The notes: generated from the letters alone by a model not told the origin. A DNA stretch of 64,000 nucleotides from JASGCP01 sp965263285 (GCA_965263285.1 CBDHHD010000016.1:1364001-1428000); one strand, 5' to 3'. Positions 9,114-17,822 are shown, counted from the first letter of the stretch. Numbers and translations are program-made.

Positions 9114-10627
9114 TGTTCGTACTTTTAAGTTTTAATTTTTTTGCTGTATTTTCTATTTCTTTTATAAAATGCTTTTCGCCTTCGGATAAATCATTTTGGG
9201 TTCTTTCTTTATATTTTTCATATTCTGTATGTGCTTTGTCTAATGCTTCTTGGTGACTGATGTTCCCTGCATGTTGCAAAATGGTACTATTTGTTATTTT
9301 GGTATAACGATTTTTTTAATGAGCAGCGACAAAGATAATATATTTTTAAAAAAACCAATTTATTTTTGGCTACGGCTTTTTTTAGGTGATAGAAGCATGG
9401 ATTATTAAATAAATATAAACATGGAAATAATAGGAAATATCTGATGAGGACTGCCCTCAGATAAAGAGCATTACAAAACGAGGTGAGCGAAGCGACCAGC
9501 GAGAATGTGGAGGCGGACATTTTTATATATGAATCGTTATGATGAGCATAAAGTATGTACATAAAAGATACCTATGGATAAGCTCATCATAATGATTCAT
9601 ACCTAACCGCCTCCCATTCATTCTCGCTAGCGTAGCGAGCCGTAGTTTTGTAGCTCTTTATCTGCAGGCTTGATTTTTTCTTTGTTTCTTTCTTTTGTAT
9701 CAAGACAAAAGAAAGAAAAAGATATAAAAAAAATAAATAATGAATCTATACCTGAGTCATTACAAAAAAAGGTGTATTTTAATACCTGCTCACTAAAAAA
9801 GTCGTTATACCGTTATTTTCAAAAAATTATCTAATTGGTTTATCCAATCTTTCATATTCATATGGATTCTTTTGAGTGCTTGTAATTCAGCTAATTCCAA
9901 ATAAGCTGTTACCATTCTATTAAGTATATTTAGTTCCCCTTCATTCAAATAGTTTTTAGCTATTTCTGTTTCCTGCTTTGTAGGTTTTTTCCCTTTGATA
10001 TGAGTCAAACCCATATTTTGTTTGTTGCTATCAACCCTTTGATAAATAATTTCGGGTGCAGTATGTCCATGTACTGCCCAGTGCATTTTGTTTTGTACGG
10101 TTTGAAAAAACTGTTTAGATATTTCTACTTTAGGGTCATAATCAACACTTGTGGGCGTAAATATCTAATATTTTTCGCCAAAAAACTTTTTCGGAAGAAC
10201 GAATATCACGAATACGAGCTAATAATTCTTCAAAATAATTACCCCCTCCTGCTTGTTTTAGTAATTCATCATTCATTGTAAAACCTTTTACAATATATTC
10301 CCTTAATCTTGCTGTTGCCCATTGACGAAATTTTGTACCTTGATGACTTTTTACACGATATCCTACTGAAATAATAACATCTAAATTGTAAAAATTAGTA
10401 GGTTTAGTAGAAAAATCGGAATTTCCGATTTTTCTCATGGATTGTTCTTTATGAAGTTCTTTTTCTTCATAAATATTTAAAATATGCTCATTGATAGTAG
10501 AAGGTGCTTTTTGAAAAAGTTCAGCCATTTGGTCAATACTTAGCCAAACTGTTTCATTTTCTAAACGAGTTTCAATTTTTGTACGCCCATCTTCCGTTTG
10601 GTAAATGATTATATTCGTGTTACTCAT
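9082..10627 (-). pseudogene. RhuM family protein, frameshifted and split by a 511-bp element
   Basis: Three pieces are collinear with RhuM-family proteins (virulence RhuM / Bro-N-like genes often found in restriction islands). The N-terminal piece from 10627 has IIIYQTEDGRTKIETRLEN and TVWLSIDQMAELF. The middle piece, 10086-9820, has MHWAVHGHTAPEIIYQR. The C-terminal piece, 9279-9082, has LQHAG..SHQEALDKAHTEY. An extra C near 10155 shifts the frame between the first two. The repeat element 9301-9811 separates the last two. Removing it and one copy of its 8-bp duplication restores the reading LKITNSTILQHAG exactly. The start at 10627 follows an AAAAAGG ribosome binding site. Confidence 0.88.
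9301..9811. mobile_element. Non-autonomous palindromic element, ISL3-type ends (frame 1), with 8-bp target duplication
   Basis: 511 bp, starting GGTATAACGATTTTTTTAAT and ending with the inverse (CACTAAAAAAGTCGTTATACC). It is flanked by perfect 8-bp direct repeats GTTATTTT (9293-9300 and 9812-9819). The host gene rhuM reads through when the element and one duplication are removed, so this is a proven insertion. The first ~70 bases match the left end of the ISL3 element at 19121. The rest is the shared inner palindrome with arms around 9440-9640 and a TTTCTTTCTTTTGT hairpin at about 9690. It contains no transposase. Confidence 0.9.
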
Positions 10628-10649
10628 TTTATACCTTTTTGTGTTTGAT
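10625..10649. repeat. 25-bp direct repeat, copy 1 (with 11557-11581)
   Basis: Perfect match to 11557-11581. Read on the minus strand it encodes the methylase C-terminus IIKHKKV, a TAA stop, and AATG for the next start. It therefore precedes both rhuM (here) and the Fic gene. The pair brackets the fic gene, suggesting that fic was inserted or duplicated into a former methylase-rhuM junction. Confidence 0.85.
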
Positions 10650-10677
10650 GATGCGTTCATAAGATTCGTATTGTTTT

Positions 10678-11559
10678 TTAATTGTCATCTGTTTCTTTTT
10701 TATATCCCTCATAAAAATATGATTGCTCTATTCCTTTAAATATTATATCTCTATTATTTACATCGGTGCTAAGATTGTTCCCTAATAAAGTTTTTAATTC
10801 TAAATCGTTAATAGGACTTCTTTCCATGGCTTGCATATAAATGTTTTTATCAATAGCTTGCCAATTTACCACCTTGTTAATATTCTTTTTAAAAATCATA
10901 TCTAACCATATTCGTGTGGCTCTCCCATTGCCTTCCATAAAGGGATGTGCAATATTCATTTCAATATATTTAGCTAATATATCTTCAAAACTATGCTCTG
11001 GCATTTGTTCAATTTTAATTAAAATTTCTTTTAAATACAAAGCAGTAGCAAAACGAAAACCACCTTTGGATATATTTTGTGTTCTAATTTGACCCGCAAA
11101 ATCATATAAGTTTTTAAATAAATATTGGTGTATGGCTTGCAATCCTTTTGTAGTACCTACTTCTATTTTGTCTATATCTCCTGTTTCAAATAAATGATAC
11201 GCATTTTCTATGCTTGCTTTGTCAATATTTTTTACATAAACTAAAAAATGGCTTGGTGGAATACCGCTATTACGGATATTTTTAAAAGAGGGTATCCCTT
11301 CTTTAAATCCCTTCTTTATTAGTACATTTTTAACTTGTTGAACATGTTCGCCAATAGGTATAACATAAATTTCTATAATGTTATACTTTGATTTCAAATA
11401 ATGAATAGTATCTTTAAAGTATCCTTGTTTTCTAAATTTTTCATCTACGGTAATACAAGTAATGTAAACATGTTTGTTATTTTCATTGATATATTGGTAT
11501 TCAATAGTAACAATATCTTTGTATATTTCTTTCTTATTGCTTGCACTGTCGTAATTCAT
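10678..11559 (-). CDS. Fic domain protein with N-terminal GNAT-like region
   Basis: About 293 residues from the ATG at 11559, which overlaps the end of the methylase gene and has an AAAAAGG ribosome binding site. The C-terminal domain has the Fic motif HPFMEGNGR (about 205-213), the signature of AMP-transferring (or other nucleotidyl- or phosphocholine-transferring) enzymes that modify proteins. The preceding region ([20 protein letters not shown]) is the usual Fic flap. Residues 15-85 resemble a GNAT acetyltransferase core ([17 protein letters not shown], then a [10 protein letters not shown] ending). The domain match at the N-terminus is weaker. Fic proteins are frequent between the methylase and specificity genes of restriction systems. 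The gene looks intact although its neighbours are not. Confidence 0.78.
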   Translation of the reverse strand: MNYDSASNKKEIYKDIVTIEYQYINENNKHVYITCITVDEKFRKQGYFKDTIHYLKSKYNIIEIYVIPIGEHVQQVKNVLIKKGFKEGIPSFKNIRNSGIPPSHFLVYVKNIDKASIENAYHLFETGDIDKIEVGTTKGLQAIHQYLFKNLYDFAGQIRTQNISKGGFRFATALYLKEILIKIEQMPEHSFEDILAKYIEMNIAHPFMEGNGRATRIWLDMIFKKNINKVVNWQAIDKNIYMQAMERSPINDLELKTLLGNNLSTDVNNRDIIFKGIEQSYFYEGYKKETDDN

Positions 11560-11581
11560 TTTATACCTTTTTGTGTTTGAT
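11557..11581. repeat. 25-bp direct repeat, copy 2 (with 10625-10649)
   Basis: See the copy at 10625. Here it is the authentic 3' end of the methylase coding sequence overlapping the start of the Fic gene. Confidence 0.85.
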
Positions 11582-11998
11582 AATGACTCTAAAATAAGGA
11601 CACTTGCCATTAATTTTCAAATCTTTATCATCATCACCTTTTCTAAACTTAACTATCTCAAACTGTTCAGGGTTATACTTATCCAAAAAGGTAATGGGTA
11701 CGCCCATAGCTCCTTTATAGTCCATTGGTATATCTTTCGTCTTATCTACATTAATAGCATCATAGTTATCATATTTAGGGTACTCTTCGGGGGTATATTT
11801 TTTGTACAAAATTAGGTCTTCGTGTAGCTTAGATATATCAAGATTTGTAAACCAACCTGTATTGCCTAATTTTTGTATTGTATTATCAGGTTTATAGTAT
11901 TCTTTGGGACCATTGTTAAATCCTAACCACATCTTATTTTCTTTGATTAATTTAAAACAATCTTTATAAGTAATTGCGTTTAAATTTCCTATTATAAT
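11561..11998 (-). pseudogene. EcoRI-type adenine-specific DNA methylase, C-terminal fragment
   Basis: The frame encodes a C-terminal fragment matching the EcoRI methylase family (Pfam EcoRI_methylase). It shows IIIGNLNAITYKD, KMWLGFN, NTGWFTNLD and MGVPITFLDKYNPEQFEI, all in family order. The catalytic NPPF motif and the N-terminal half should lie upstream, but at 11999 the sequence switches to the end of a repeat element. The first residues of the open frame (up to about SYA) are element sequence. The enzyme would methylate adenine in a restriction-modification system, but this copy is truncated and should be inactive. No EcoRI-like nuclease is seen. Confidence 0.8.
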
Positions 11999-12558
11999 GG
12001 CATAACTAAATTTAGTGTGAGGGAGTATGCAAAGATACAAAATAAAATGGATATTTGTAAAAACAATTTTATATGGGCTACATCTTTTTTTGAGGTGCTG
12101 GAAGCATGTATTATTACATATATATACAATATGGAAATAATAGGAAATATCTGATGAGGACTGCCCTCAGATAAAGAGCGTTACAAAACGAGGTGAGCGA
12201 AGCGACCAGCGAGAATGTGGAGGCGGAAGTTTTTATATATGAATCGTTATGATGAGCATAAAGTATTTGCATAAAAGATACCTATGGATAAGCTCATCAT
12301 AACGATTCATACCTAACCGCCCCCCATTCATTCTCGCTAGCGTAGCGAGCCGTAGTTTTGTAGCTCTTTATCTGCAGGCTTGATTTTTTCTTTGTTTCTT
12401 TCTTTTGTATCAAGACAAAAGAAAGAAAAGGATATAAAAAATAAATGATGAACCTATATATGAGCAATTACAAAAATATAAATATCCCCCAGCACCTCAA
12501 AAAAAGATGTAGCCTTTTAGTAAACTAAATTTTTCCTCACACTAAATTTAGTTATGCC
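11999..12558. mobile_element. Palindromic element with frame-2 ends (GGCATAAC...)
   Basis: 560 bp with terminal inverted repeats GGCATAACTAAATTTAGTGT and its inverse. Inside at 12076-12514 is the inner palindrome with its own ends GGCTACATCTTTTTTTGAGG / inverse. The two halves of the inner part are imperfect inverse copies (CGAGAATG, GGAGGCGG and TATGAATCGTTATGATGAGC on both arms). No clear target duplication is visible (left flank ATTATAAT, right flank ATATTTTT). The left side ends inside the methylase gene, which lost its N-terminal half. No transposase. Confidence 0.85.
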
Positions 12559-12571
12559 ATATTTTTTTATC

Positions 12572-13210
12572 TTACACCCAAAAATAGAATGATATGAGTT
12601 GACACACCAATGCTATTATAATGCTATATATATATTCTTTTTTAGTATGCACATATACATAGCGATGCATGTTATATAAGATAATGCATATTAATACAGC
12701 AATAGATATGATCCATATAGGATAAAAATGATATTTTATACATGCAATGATAAGCACAGCTACCATATTTGACCAAGCGAGTATAAACCAACTTGGCTTT
12801 ATGTAATTATTGGCAATAATTGCAAAAGGAGTAGTAATAAAAAGACCAAAATAATACGGAAGCAACAAGGGAGGTTGGTCTGTTAGATTCTTACTAAGAT
12901 AAAAACACCACCAATAAAAAAACATCACTAAAAAATAAGGAATGATTCGCTCTTTTTGATTGTATATAATAAATGAATTGACGCCTAATTTTAAGCGCCA
13001 TAAAATAAAAATAGAGAAAAGCGGGAAAAAAGCAGATGACCAAAAATAACTAAATGCTCGCATTTGCATTGAATGAGGTAATAATAATGTATGCGGTTGT
13101 TGTAATATATACCATAAACAAAAAAATAAATAGGAAGGCAACCAAAGTGGATGGAATAAAAAAAGAAACCCCTTACCTGCATAATGAGTCCATTGTCGTA
13201 TAGTCGTCAT
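12572..13210 (-). CDS. Multi-pass membrane protein of unknown function
   Basis: 212 residues with about six hydrophobic helices (LFLFHPLWLPSYLFFCLWYIL near 15-35, then further helices up to LVCQLISFYFW at the end). The short loops are rich in Tyr and Trp. The start codon overlaps the stop of the acetoacetyl-CoA synthetase gene by four bases, so the two are translationally coupled and probably one operon with holA. I do not recognise a functional motif. PAP2-type phosphatase motifs are absent. Confidence 0.75.
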   Translation of the reverse strand: MTTIRQWTHYAGKGFLFLFHPLWLPSYLFFCLWYILQQPHTLLLPHSMQMRAFSYFWSSAFFPLFSIFILWRLKLGVNSFIIYNQKERIIPYFLVMFFYWWCFYLSKNLTDQPPLLLPYYFGLFITTPFAIIANNYIKPSWFILAWSNMVAVLIIACIKYHFYPIWIISIAVLICIILYNMHRYVYVHTKKEYIYSIIIALVCQLISFYFWV

Positions 13211-15189
13211 GTTTTTTTGCCTTTCTCTTGTTTATAATAGTTAACAAAATCATTTAAAGATAGTGGATTTCTTAGGGTGTTTTTATTGATTGATTTTTTC
13301 CAATCTATTCCGCTAAATAGCTTTTTAATAGCGATTTCTACTTTTTTGCCTGATAAGGTATAAGGAATATCGGTTACGGTATATATAACATCAGGTACAT
13401 GACGAGGAGAACAATGTATGCGCAGCTGTTGCTGAATAGCTTTAATTATTTCCTTATCTAACACTTGGTTGTTTTTTAATTTTACAAACAAGGGCATCCA
13501 ACTCGAACCATCTTTATATTCAATATTAATAATAAGCGAGTCATCTATTATATCCATTAATTGAAGACATTGGTAGATTTCTGAAGTTCCTATGCGAACA
13601 CCATTTTTATTCAAGGTAGCATCAGACCGGCCAAAGATAGCGTATGTTTTTCTAAGTTTATAAAAAATAGCCCAATCTCCATGTCTCCATATATTCTTAT
13701 AGACTTCAAAATAACTTTCTTTATATTTTTTATATAAAGGATCATTCCAAAAGTAAATAGGCATAGCAATTAATGGTTTTGTGATTACTAATTCTCCTGG
13801 TTTATCAACAATAGATTTACCCTTTTCGTTATATACATCAACAGAAGTACCTAATGCCGCACATTGCATTTCGGCTTCATAAACGGGCAAGGTGGGGTTC
13901 CCTGCTAAAAAGGCTGAGCATACATCTGTGCCTCCACTAATGGCATGTATCCACATGTTTTTTTTGATTTCTTTTTTAACCCATATATACGGATCTTTAG
14001 TAAGTGGCGACCCCGTAGCCACTATTTCTCTTAAAGAAGAAAGATCTATTTTGTTTTTAAATATCAATTTCTCTTTTGCACAAGTAAGTAAAAAAGCCGA
14101 ACTGGTTACAAATATGTTTATTTTAAATTTTTCAATGATATGCCATAAAGCATACCAATCTGGATGTTGTGTAGCTCCATTAAATGCAATAAAAGTAGAA
14201 CCTGCTAATAAAGACGCCACAGAAAAATTCCACATCATCCAACCCGTAGTAGTATAACAAAAGAATCTGTCTCCTTTTTTTATATCATAATGAAAATACA
14301 TATATTTTAAATGCTCAAATAACATCCCTCCATGACTATGTGTAATAGCTTTAGGTAAACCAGTAGTGCCTGATGAATATAAAATCCAAATAGGATAATT
14401 AAAAGGAAGTGGCTCGAAATAAATAGTTGAAGGCGGTATTGTGTTAAGAATACATAACCACGAAATGGTATTTTTTAAATTTATCTGAGATTCTTTTGTG
14501 TTTTGAATAAGAATAGTTGATTGTAAAGAAGCAATAGATTGTTGAAGATGATGGATAACATCTATTTTGGAGTGGTATTTGCCCTTATACATGTATCCTT
14601 CTGAAGCTATAAGTAAAGTAGGTTGTATTTGTGCAAATCTATCCATCACACTTTGCTCTCCCAATTCGGTAGAAACAGACGACCAAATAGCACCTAAAGA
14701 AATAGTGGCTAAAAAGCTAATAACCGCTTCTGCTCCATTATTAATATAAGCAACAATACGATCTCCTTTTTTAATGCCTTTTTTCTTAAAATACGACTGC
14801 ATTTGGGATACTTGGTTCTCTAACATCTGCCAACTATATGTTTCGCTGTTACCATCTTCTGTTAATGTAATCATAGCAGGTGTATGATTTATTTTTTGTT
14901 TAAATACTTGTTCGGCATAATTGAGTGTAGAGCCATTAAACCATGTTACTTGTGGCATAGTACCTGATAAAACTTTTTTATAGGTTAATTGTAAATGAAA
15001 ATAGTCATGAATAGATTCCCAAAAGTCATCTATATGATTTACAGACCACTCCCATAATGTTGAATAGTTCTCTATTTTTTTTCCTATTCTTTTAGCTATC
15101 CACTGTTGATAAGCATATATATTGCTATGTTGAATTATTTTTTTAGTAGGTTGATAAATAATAGACGGTGTATGTGTTTTTGCTTTCAT
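13207..15189 (-). CDS. Acetoacetyl-CoA synthetase
   Basis: ATP-dependent AMP-forming ligase that activates acetoacetate (acyl-CoA synthetase superfamily). At 660 residues it is full length for this subfamily. The P-loop-like motif is YSSGTTGLPKAI near residue 271. The TTTGWMMWNF segment and the long N-terminal lead (IAKRIGKKIENYSTLWEWSV) distinguish acetoacetyl-CoA from acetyl-CoA synthetases. The C-terminal lysine motif is LSGKKVEIAIKKL near residue 625. It would feed ketone-body or polyhydroxybutyrate-type carbon into acetyl-CoA. Its start lies 9 bases after the holA stop, consistent with an operon. Confidence 0.9.
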   Translation of the reverse strand: MKAKTHTPSIIYQPTKKIIQHSNIYAYQQWIAKRIGKKIENYSTLWEWSVNHIDDFWESIHDYFHLQLTYKKVLSGTMPQVTWFNGSTLNYAEQVFKQKINHTPAMITLTEDGNSETYSWQMLENQVSQMQSYFKKKGIKKGDRIVAYINNGAEAVISFLATISLGAIWSSVSTELGEQSVMDRFAQIQPTLLIASEGYMYKGKYHSKIDVIHHLQQSIASLQSTILIQNTKESQINLKNTISWLCILNTIPPSTIYFEPLPFNYPIWILYSSGTTGLPKAITHSHGGMLFEHLKYMYFHYDIKKGDRFFCYTTTGWMMWNFSVASLLAGSTFIAFNGATQHPDWYALWHIIEKFKINIFVTSSAFLLTCAKEKLIFKNKIDLSSLREIVATGSPLTKDPYIWVKKEIKKNMWIHAISGGTDVCSAFLAGNPTLPVYEAEMQCAALGTSVDVYNEKGKSIVDKPGELVITKPLIAMPIYFWNDPLYKKYKESYFEVYKNIWRHGDWAIFYKLRKTYAIFGRSDATLNKNGVRIGTSEIYQCLQLMDIIDDSLIINIEYKDGSSWMPLFVKLKNNQVLDKEIIKAIQQQLRIHCSPRHVPDVIYTVTDIPYTLSGKKVEIAIKKLFSGIDWKKSINKNTLRNPLSLNDFVNYYKQEKGKKT

Positions 15190-15198
15190 AATATATAT

Positions 15199-16224
15199 TT
15201 ATGCTATAACTTCAATAATATATATCCAACTGCATAACATTTCTTTTAATAATTCATTATTTTTTTGTGCTCCCGTAGAATGAATGCCAATTGACTTTAA
15301 ATTATATTGATGTATAGATAATAAAATTTTCTCTATTGTATTTATATTAAATGTCTTTGCTGTATGTAAATAATCATGTAAAAAATAAGGATGCACTCCT
15401 ATTTGCTTAGCTATTTCTGTTGTATTACTAGTATTAGAAAATGCGAACAGCTGATATACTTTAGTAAAATAAGTAAACAAAGATGCCAAAATAACCTGTA
15501 TAGGATTTTCTTTATAATAAAGAATAAAATATTGCACTATTTGAATCACCTTGCCCCAATTTTTATGCGACAATGCTTTTTGCAAATCAAAGATGTTATA
15601 TTCTTTATAATTACCAATGAGTGTTTTTATGTCTTGCTCTTGTATTTCTTTTTTTTCGGCACAAGCCATACATATCTTATCTATTTCTTTAGATAATAAG
15701 GATAATTGATTTCCTATATTTTCACATAATAATAATAGAGCGGAGGGGCTTATTTGTTTTTCTTTTTTTTTCATTTCTTGTTCTACCCATGCAGGCAATT
15801 GATCCTCATATAATTTTTTACTTTGTATATATACTCCTTTTTCTTTAATACATTTCATAAGTTTTGATCTGCCATCTAATTTCTTTTCTTTATATCCTAC
15901 TACCAATATACTATGTGGTGCGGGATTGCTTATATAAGTATGTAATAACTCTATATCTGTTATATGCTGTGCTTCTTTTAATAAAACCAATTGTTTTTCT
16001 CCCACCATAGGATAAACAGATAGTATATCAATTAATTGTTTTGTTGTAGTATCTTTTCCATATAATATAAATAAATTGAATACCTTTTCATCTTCACTTA
16101 ATATATTATTATCTGCCTGCAACAATAATTCATCTATAAAATAAGATTCCTCTCCTTCTATCCAGTAGATAGGTTTGTATATCTTTTTTTTCCATTCAAC
16201 AAGAACTGTATCAATGCAAGACAT
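15199..16224 (-). CDS. holA: DNA polymerase III subunit delta
   Basis: 341 residues, the usual length for HolA, the clamp-loader subunit that opens the beta sliding clamp. The N-terminal YWIEGEESYFIDELL and the LVLLKEAQHI and ILVVGYKEKKLDGRSKL stretches are typical for the family. The C-terminal third (LKSIGIHSTGAQKNNELLKEML) matches the collar domain. The gene leads a three-gene minus-strand cluster with the acetoacetyl-CoA synthetase and the membrane protein. Confidence 0.9.
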   Translation of the reverse strand: MSCIDTVLVEWKKKIYKPIYWIEGEESYFIDELLLQADNNILSEDEKVFNLFILYGKDTTTKQLIDILSVYPMVGEKQLVLLKEAQHITDIELLHTYISNPAPHSILVVGYKEKKLDGRSKLMKCIKEKGVYIQSKKLYEDQLPAWVEQEMKKKEKQISPSALLLLCENIGNQLSLLSKEIDKICMACAEKKEIQEQDIKTLIGNYKEYNIFDLQKALSHKNWGKVIQIVQYFILYYKENPIQVILASLFTYFTKVYQLFAFSNTSNTTEIAKQIGVHPYFLHDYLHTAKTFNINTIEKILLSIHQYNLKSIGIHSTGAQKNNELLKEMLCSWIYIIEVIA

Positions 16225-16431
16225 CTAATAATGCTATTAAAAGAACAAAGATATTATAATCTAAACAAATAAGGTTATAATTGGCTGTGATTATTGCTTT
16301 GCCCAAACGCAGAGTTCAAGGTTTAAATGCAACACTTTTAAAAATATAAAAATTAAGCAATGTAAGATTCATATTTCAAATTGTATAAAATATACGCTGT
16401 GATATTTCTGGAAGAAAAAATTTTAGTCTAA
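16225..16431. other. Intergenic region with dispersed-repeat copy
   Basis: Upstream of holA. At 16314-16340 is a copy of the CAAGGTTTAAATGCAACA dispersed repeat. The rest is AT-rich with no gene. Confidence 0.5.
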
Positions 16432-16643
16432 AAGCGACTAAATCCTTTTTTAAGGTGCTAAGAGGTTTTTAATAAATGGTAACTACTCATGTATAGGTTC
16501 ATACTCGTTTTTTATATCTTTTTCTTTCTTTTGTCTTGATACAAAAGAAAGAAAGAAAGAAAAATAATTGCTTTTTTTCTGTAAAGTCAATGCTACAAAG
16601 GCATTCCACAGATTTTATCGTTAAATTTCATAGGAAGATCCGT
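16432..16643 (+). repeat. ~215-bp direct repeat, left copy
   Basis: Nearly identical to 20446-20658, same orientation. It contains a variant left end of the palindrome family (GCTAAATCCTTTTTTAAGGT), the TTTCTTTCTTTTGT hairpin at about 16530, and a 65-base unit TGTAAAGTCAATGCTACAAA...GGAAGATCCGTTA. The latter also occurs inverted right after sucB at 27717. The two copies bracket the peptide/IS cluster. Confidence 0.8.
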
Positions 16644-16846
16644 TAGAAGCTATTATGAAAGCTGAAAGAAATGAATTTAATAGTGCACATAATGATAATA
16701 GCAACGGCTTTAGATTTAGGAATGTATTTGCCCACAGGGGACGTACAAGGGGCAACTTGAATTGAAAGTTCATAGAACAAGGTCACAGATTTTTATCCTT
16801 TAATATTAGCTTTGATTAAAGAACAAGATGAAGAAAGCAAGATGTT
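16635..16846 (+). pseudogene. IS256-family transposase, N-terminal remnant
   Basis: One frame reads MKAERNEFNSAHNDNSNGFR followed by FRNVFAH, and after a shift DFYPLILALIKEQDEESKML. These are the N-terminal motifs of Bacteroidota IS256 (Mutator) transposases. At least one frameshift and loss of the rest make it a fossil. It abuts the GGAAGATCCGTTA repeat end. Confidence 0.7.
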
Positions 16847-16927
16847 AGTTGTCATGTTTCACATGGTTATATCCAAATAGGTAATAAATTTTTAATCAAC
16901 AATGCTATAAAACATGACAACTAATAA

Positions 16928-17191
16928 CTAACAACTTGACCCGCAAAATTTAAAACTAGGATAAACAGTTCCACACATCAAAGTGCATGGTTTTAATGCT
17001 ATACCTATACACATCATACCTAATGTTATAAGTATATCACTTTGAAGTGCATGGCAATTACAACCTTCCCATTGAGCCTGAGTAAACAAACCAGCACACT
17101 TAGAAGGCATATTTCCGCTATTTGCACCTATTATGTTTTTTAAATCAGTTCTCTTTAAATAAAAACCTAAATTTTTGGATTTATTTTTCAT
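16928..17191 (-). CDS. Cysteine-rich peptide with bacteriocin-like leader, copy 1
   Basis: 87 residues starting at the ATG at 17191. An in-frame upstream extension is repeat sequence and is not conserved in the other copies. The N-terminal ~23 residues (LKRTDLKNIIGA) resemble the LSRxxLKxIxGG leaders of Bacteroidota ribosomally made peptides, with GA in place of GG. The remaining ~65 residues have eight cysteines (C, CNC, MC, CTLMC, CGSSC). They match copies 2 and 3 at the Cys positions but differ in between (HALQSDILITLGMM instead of NALQWYIVASLGAM, and TVYPSFKF near the end). No transporter or modifying enzyme is visible in the window. Function unproven. Confidence 0.6.
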   Translation of the reverse strand: MKNKSKNLGFYLKRTDLKNIIGANSGNMPSKCAGLFTQAQWEGCNCHALQSDILITLGMMCIGIALKPCTLMCGTVYPSFKFCGSSC

Positions 17192-17206
17192 AAAATTTTG
17201 TTTTAT

Positions 17207-17755
17207 GGTATAACGATTTTTTAGTGAGCGATGACAAAGATAATATATTTTTTTAAAAAAAACCAATTTATTTTTGATTTTTTAAAAATATATAATTATG
17301 CAATTAAACAAATTTGTGTCAGAAATATTAAATTATGGACAAGAATGGAAAGTAAATAAGATTGATAAAGATTGATGATAATTTAGTTATTAATATACAT
17401 GTGAGTTATGTTGAAGATACATACACTATGGGGGATGGCGAACAATATAAAGTGTACGATTTTTCACCCGTTAGACAATGGCAACATCTTTCTATATTAG
17501 AATACGCAACATATATTCATTGTAAATTGCCAAGAATAGTTACGGGAGATAAAAAAGTAAAAGTTGTTTTACCTCCCTGGGCAGAAGCGTATGTTAGTTA
17601 TACTAGACTATTTTCATTATTTGTTATACAGTTTATTGCAAGTGATTCAAGAACAAAAAATGGTAGCGACATTGTGTAAAACCACAGAAACAATTGTAAG
17701 AAACATAATGAATAATGCTGTTGAAAAAGCATTAAAATTTAAAGAACCGGGATAA
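17207..17755 (+). pseudogene. ISL3 element, truncated copy with broken transposase
   Basis: Begins with the left end GGTATAACGATTTTTTAGTG at 17207. The transposase start MQLNKFVSEILNYGQEW lies at 17298. An extra T (GATTGATGAT rather than GATGATGAT) shifts the frame near 17375, exactly as in the 19.2-kb copy. A second extra T near 17632 adds another shift. Homology to the intact copy stops at about 17749, in the middle of the gene. Inactive. Confidence 0.85.
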
Positions 17756-17822
17756 TGGACAAATTAATGGTAAAAATCTCTAAATCCCTTTACTGTATTA
17801 GCTTTGCAGTAAATCAAAAAAA

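Noticed and set aside
9287..9562. Minus-strand open frame of 91 residues covering one palindromic element arm
   Set aside because: It starts and ends in repeat DNA, recurs wherever the element occurs with different ends, and crosses the target duplication. Treated as part of the element, not a gene.
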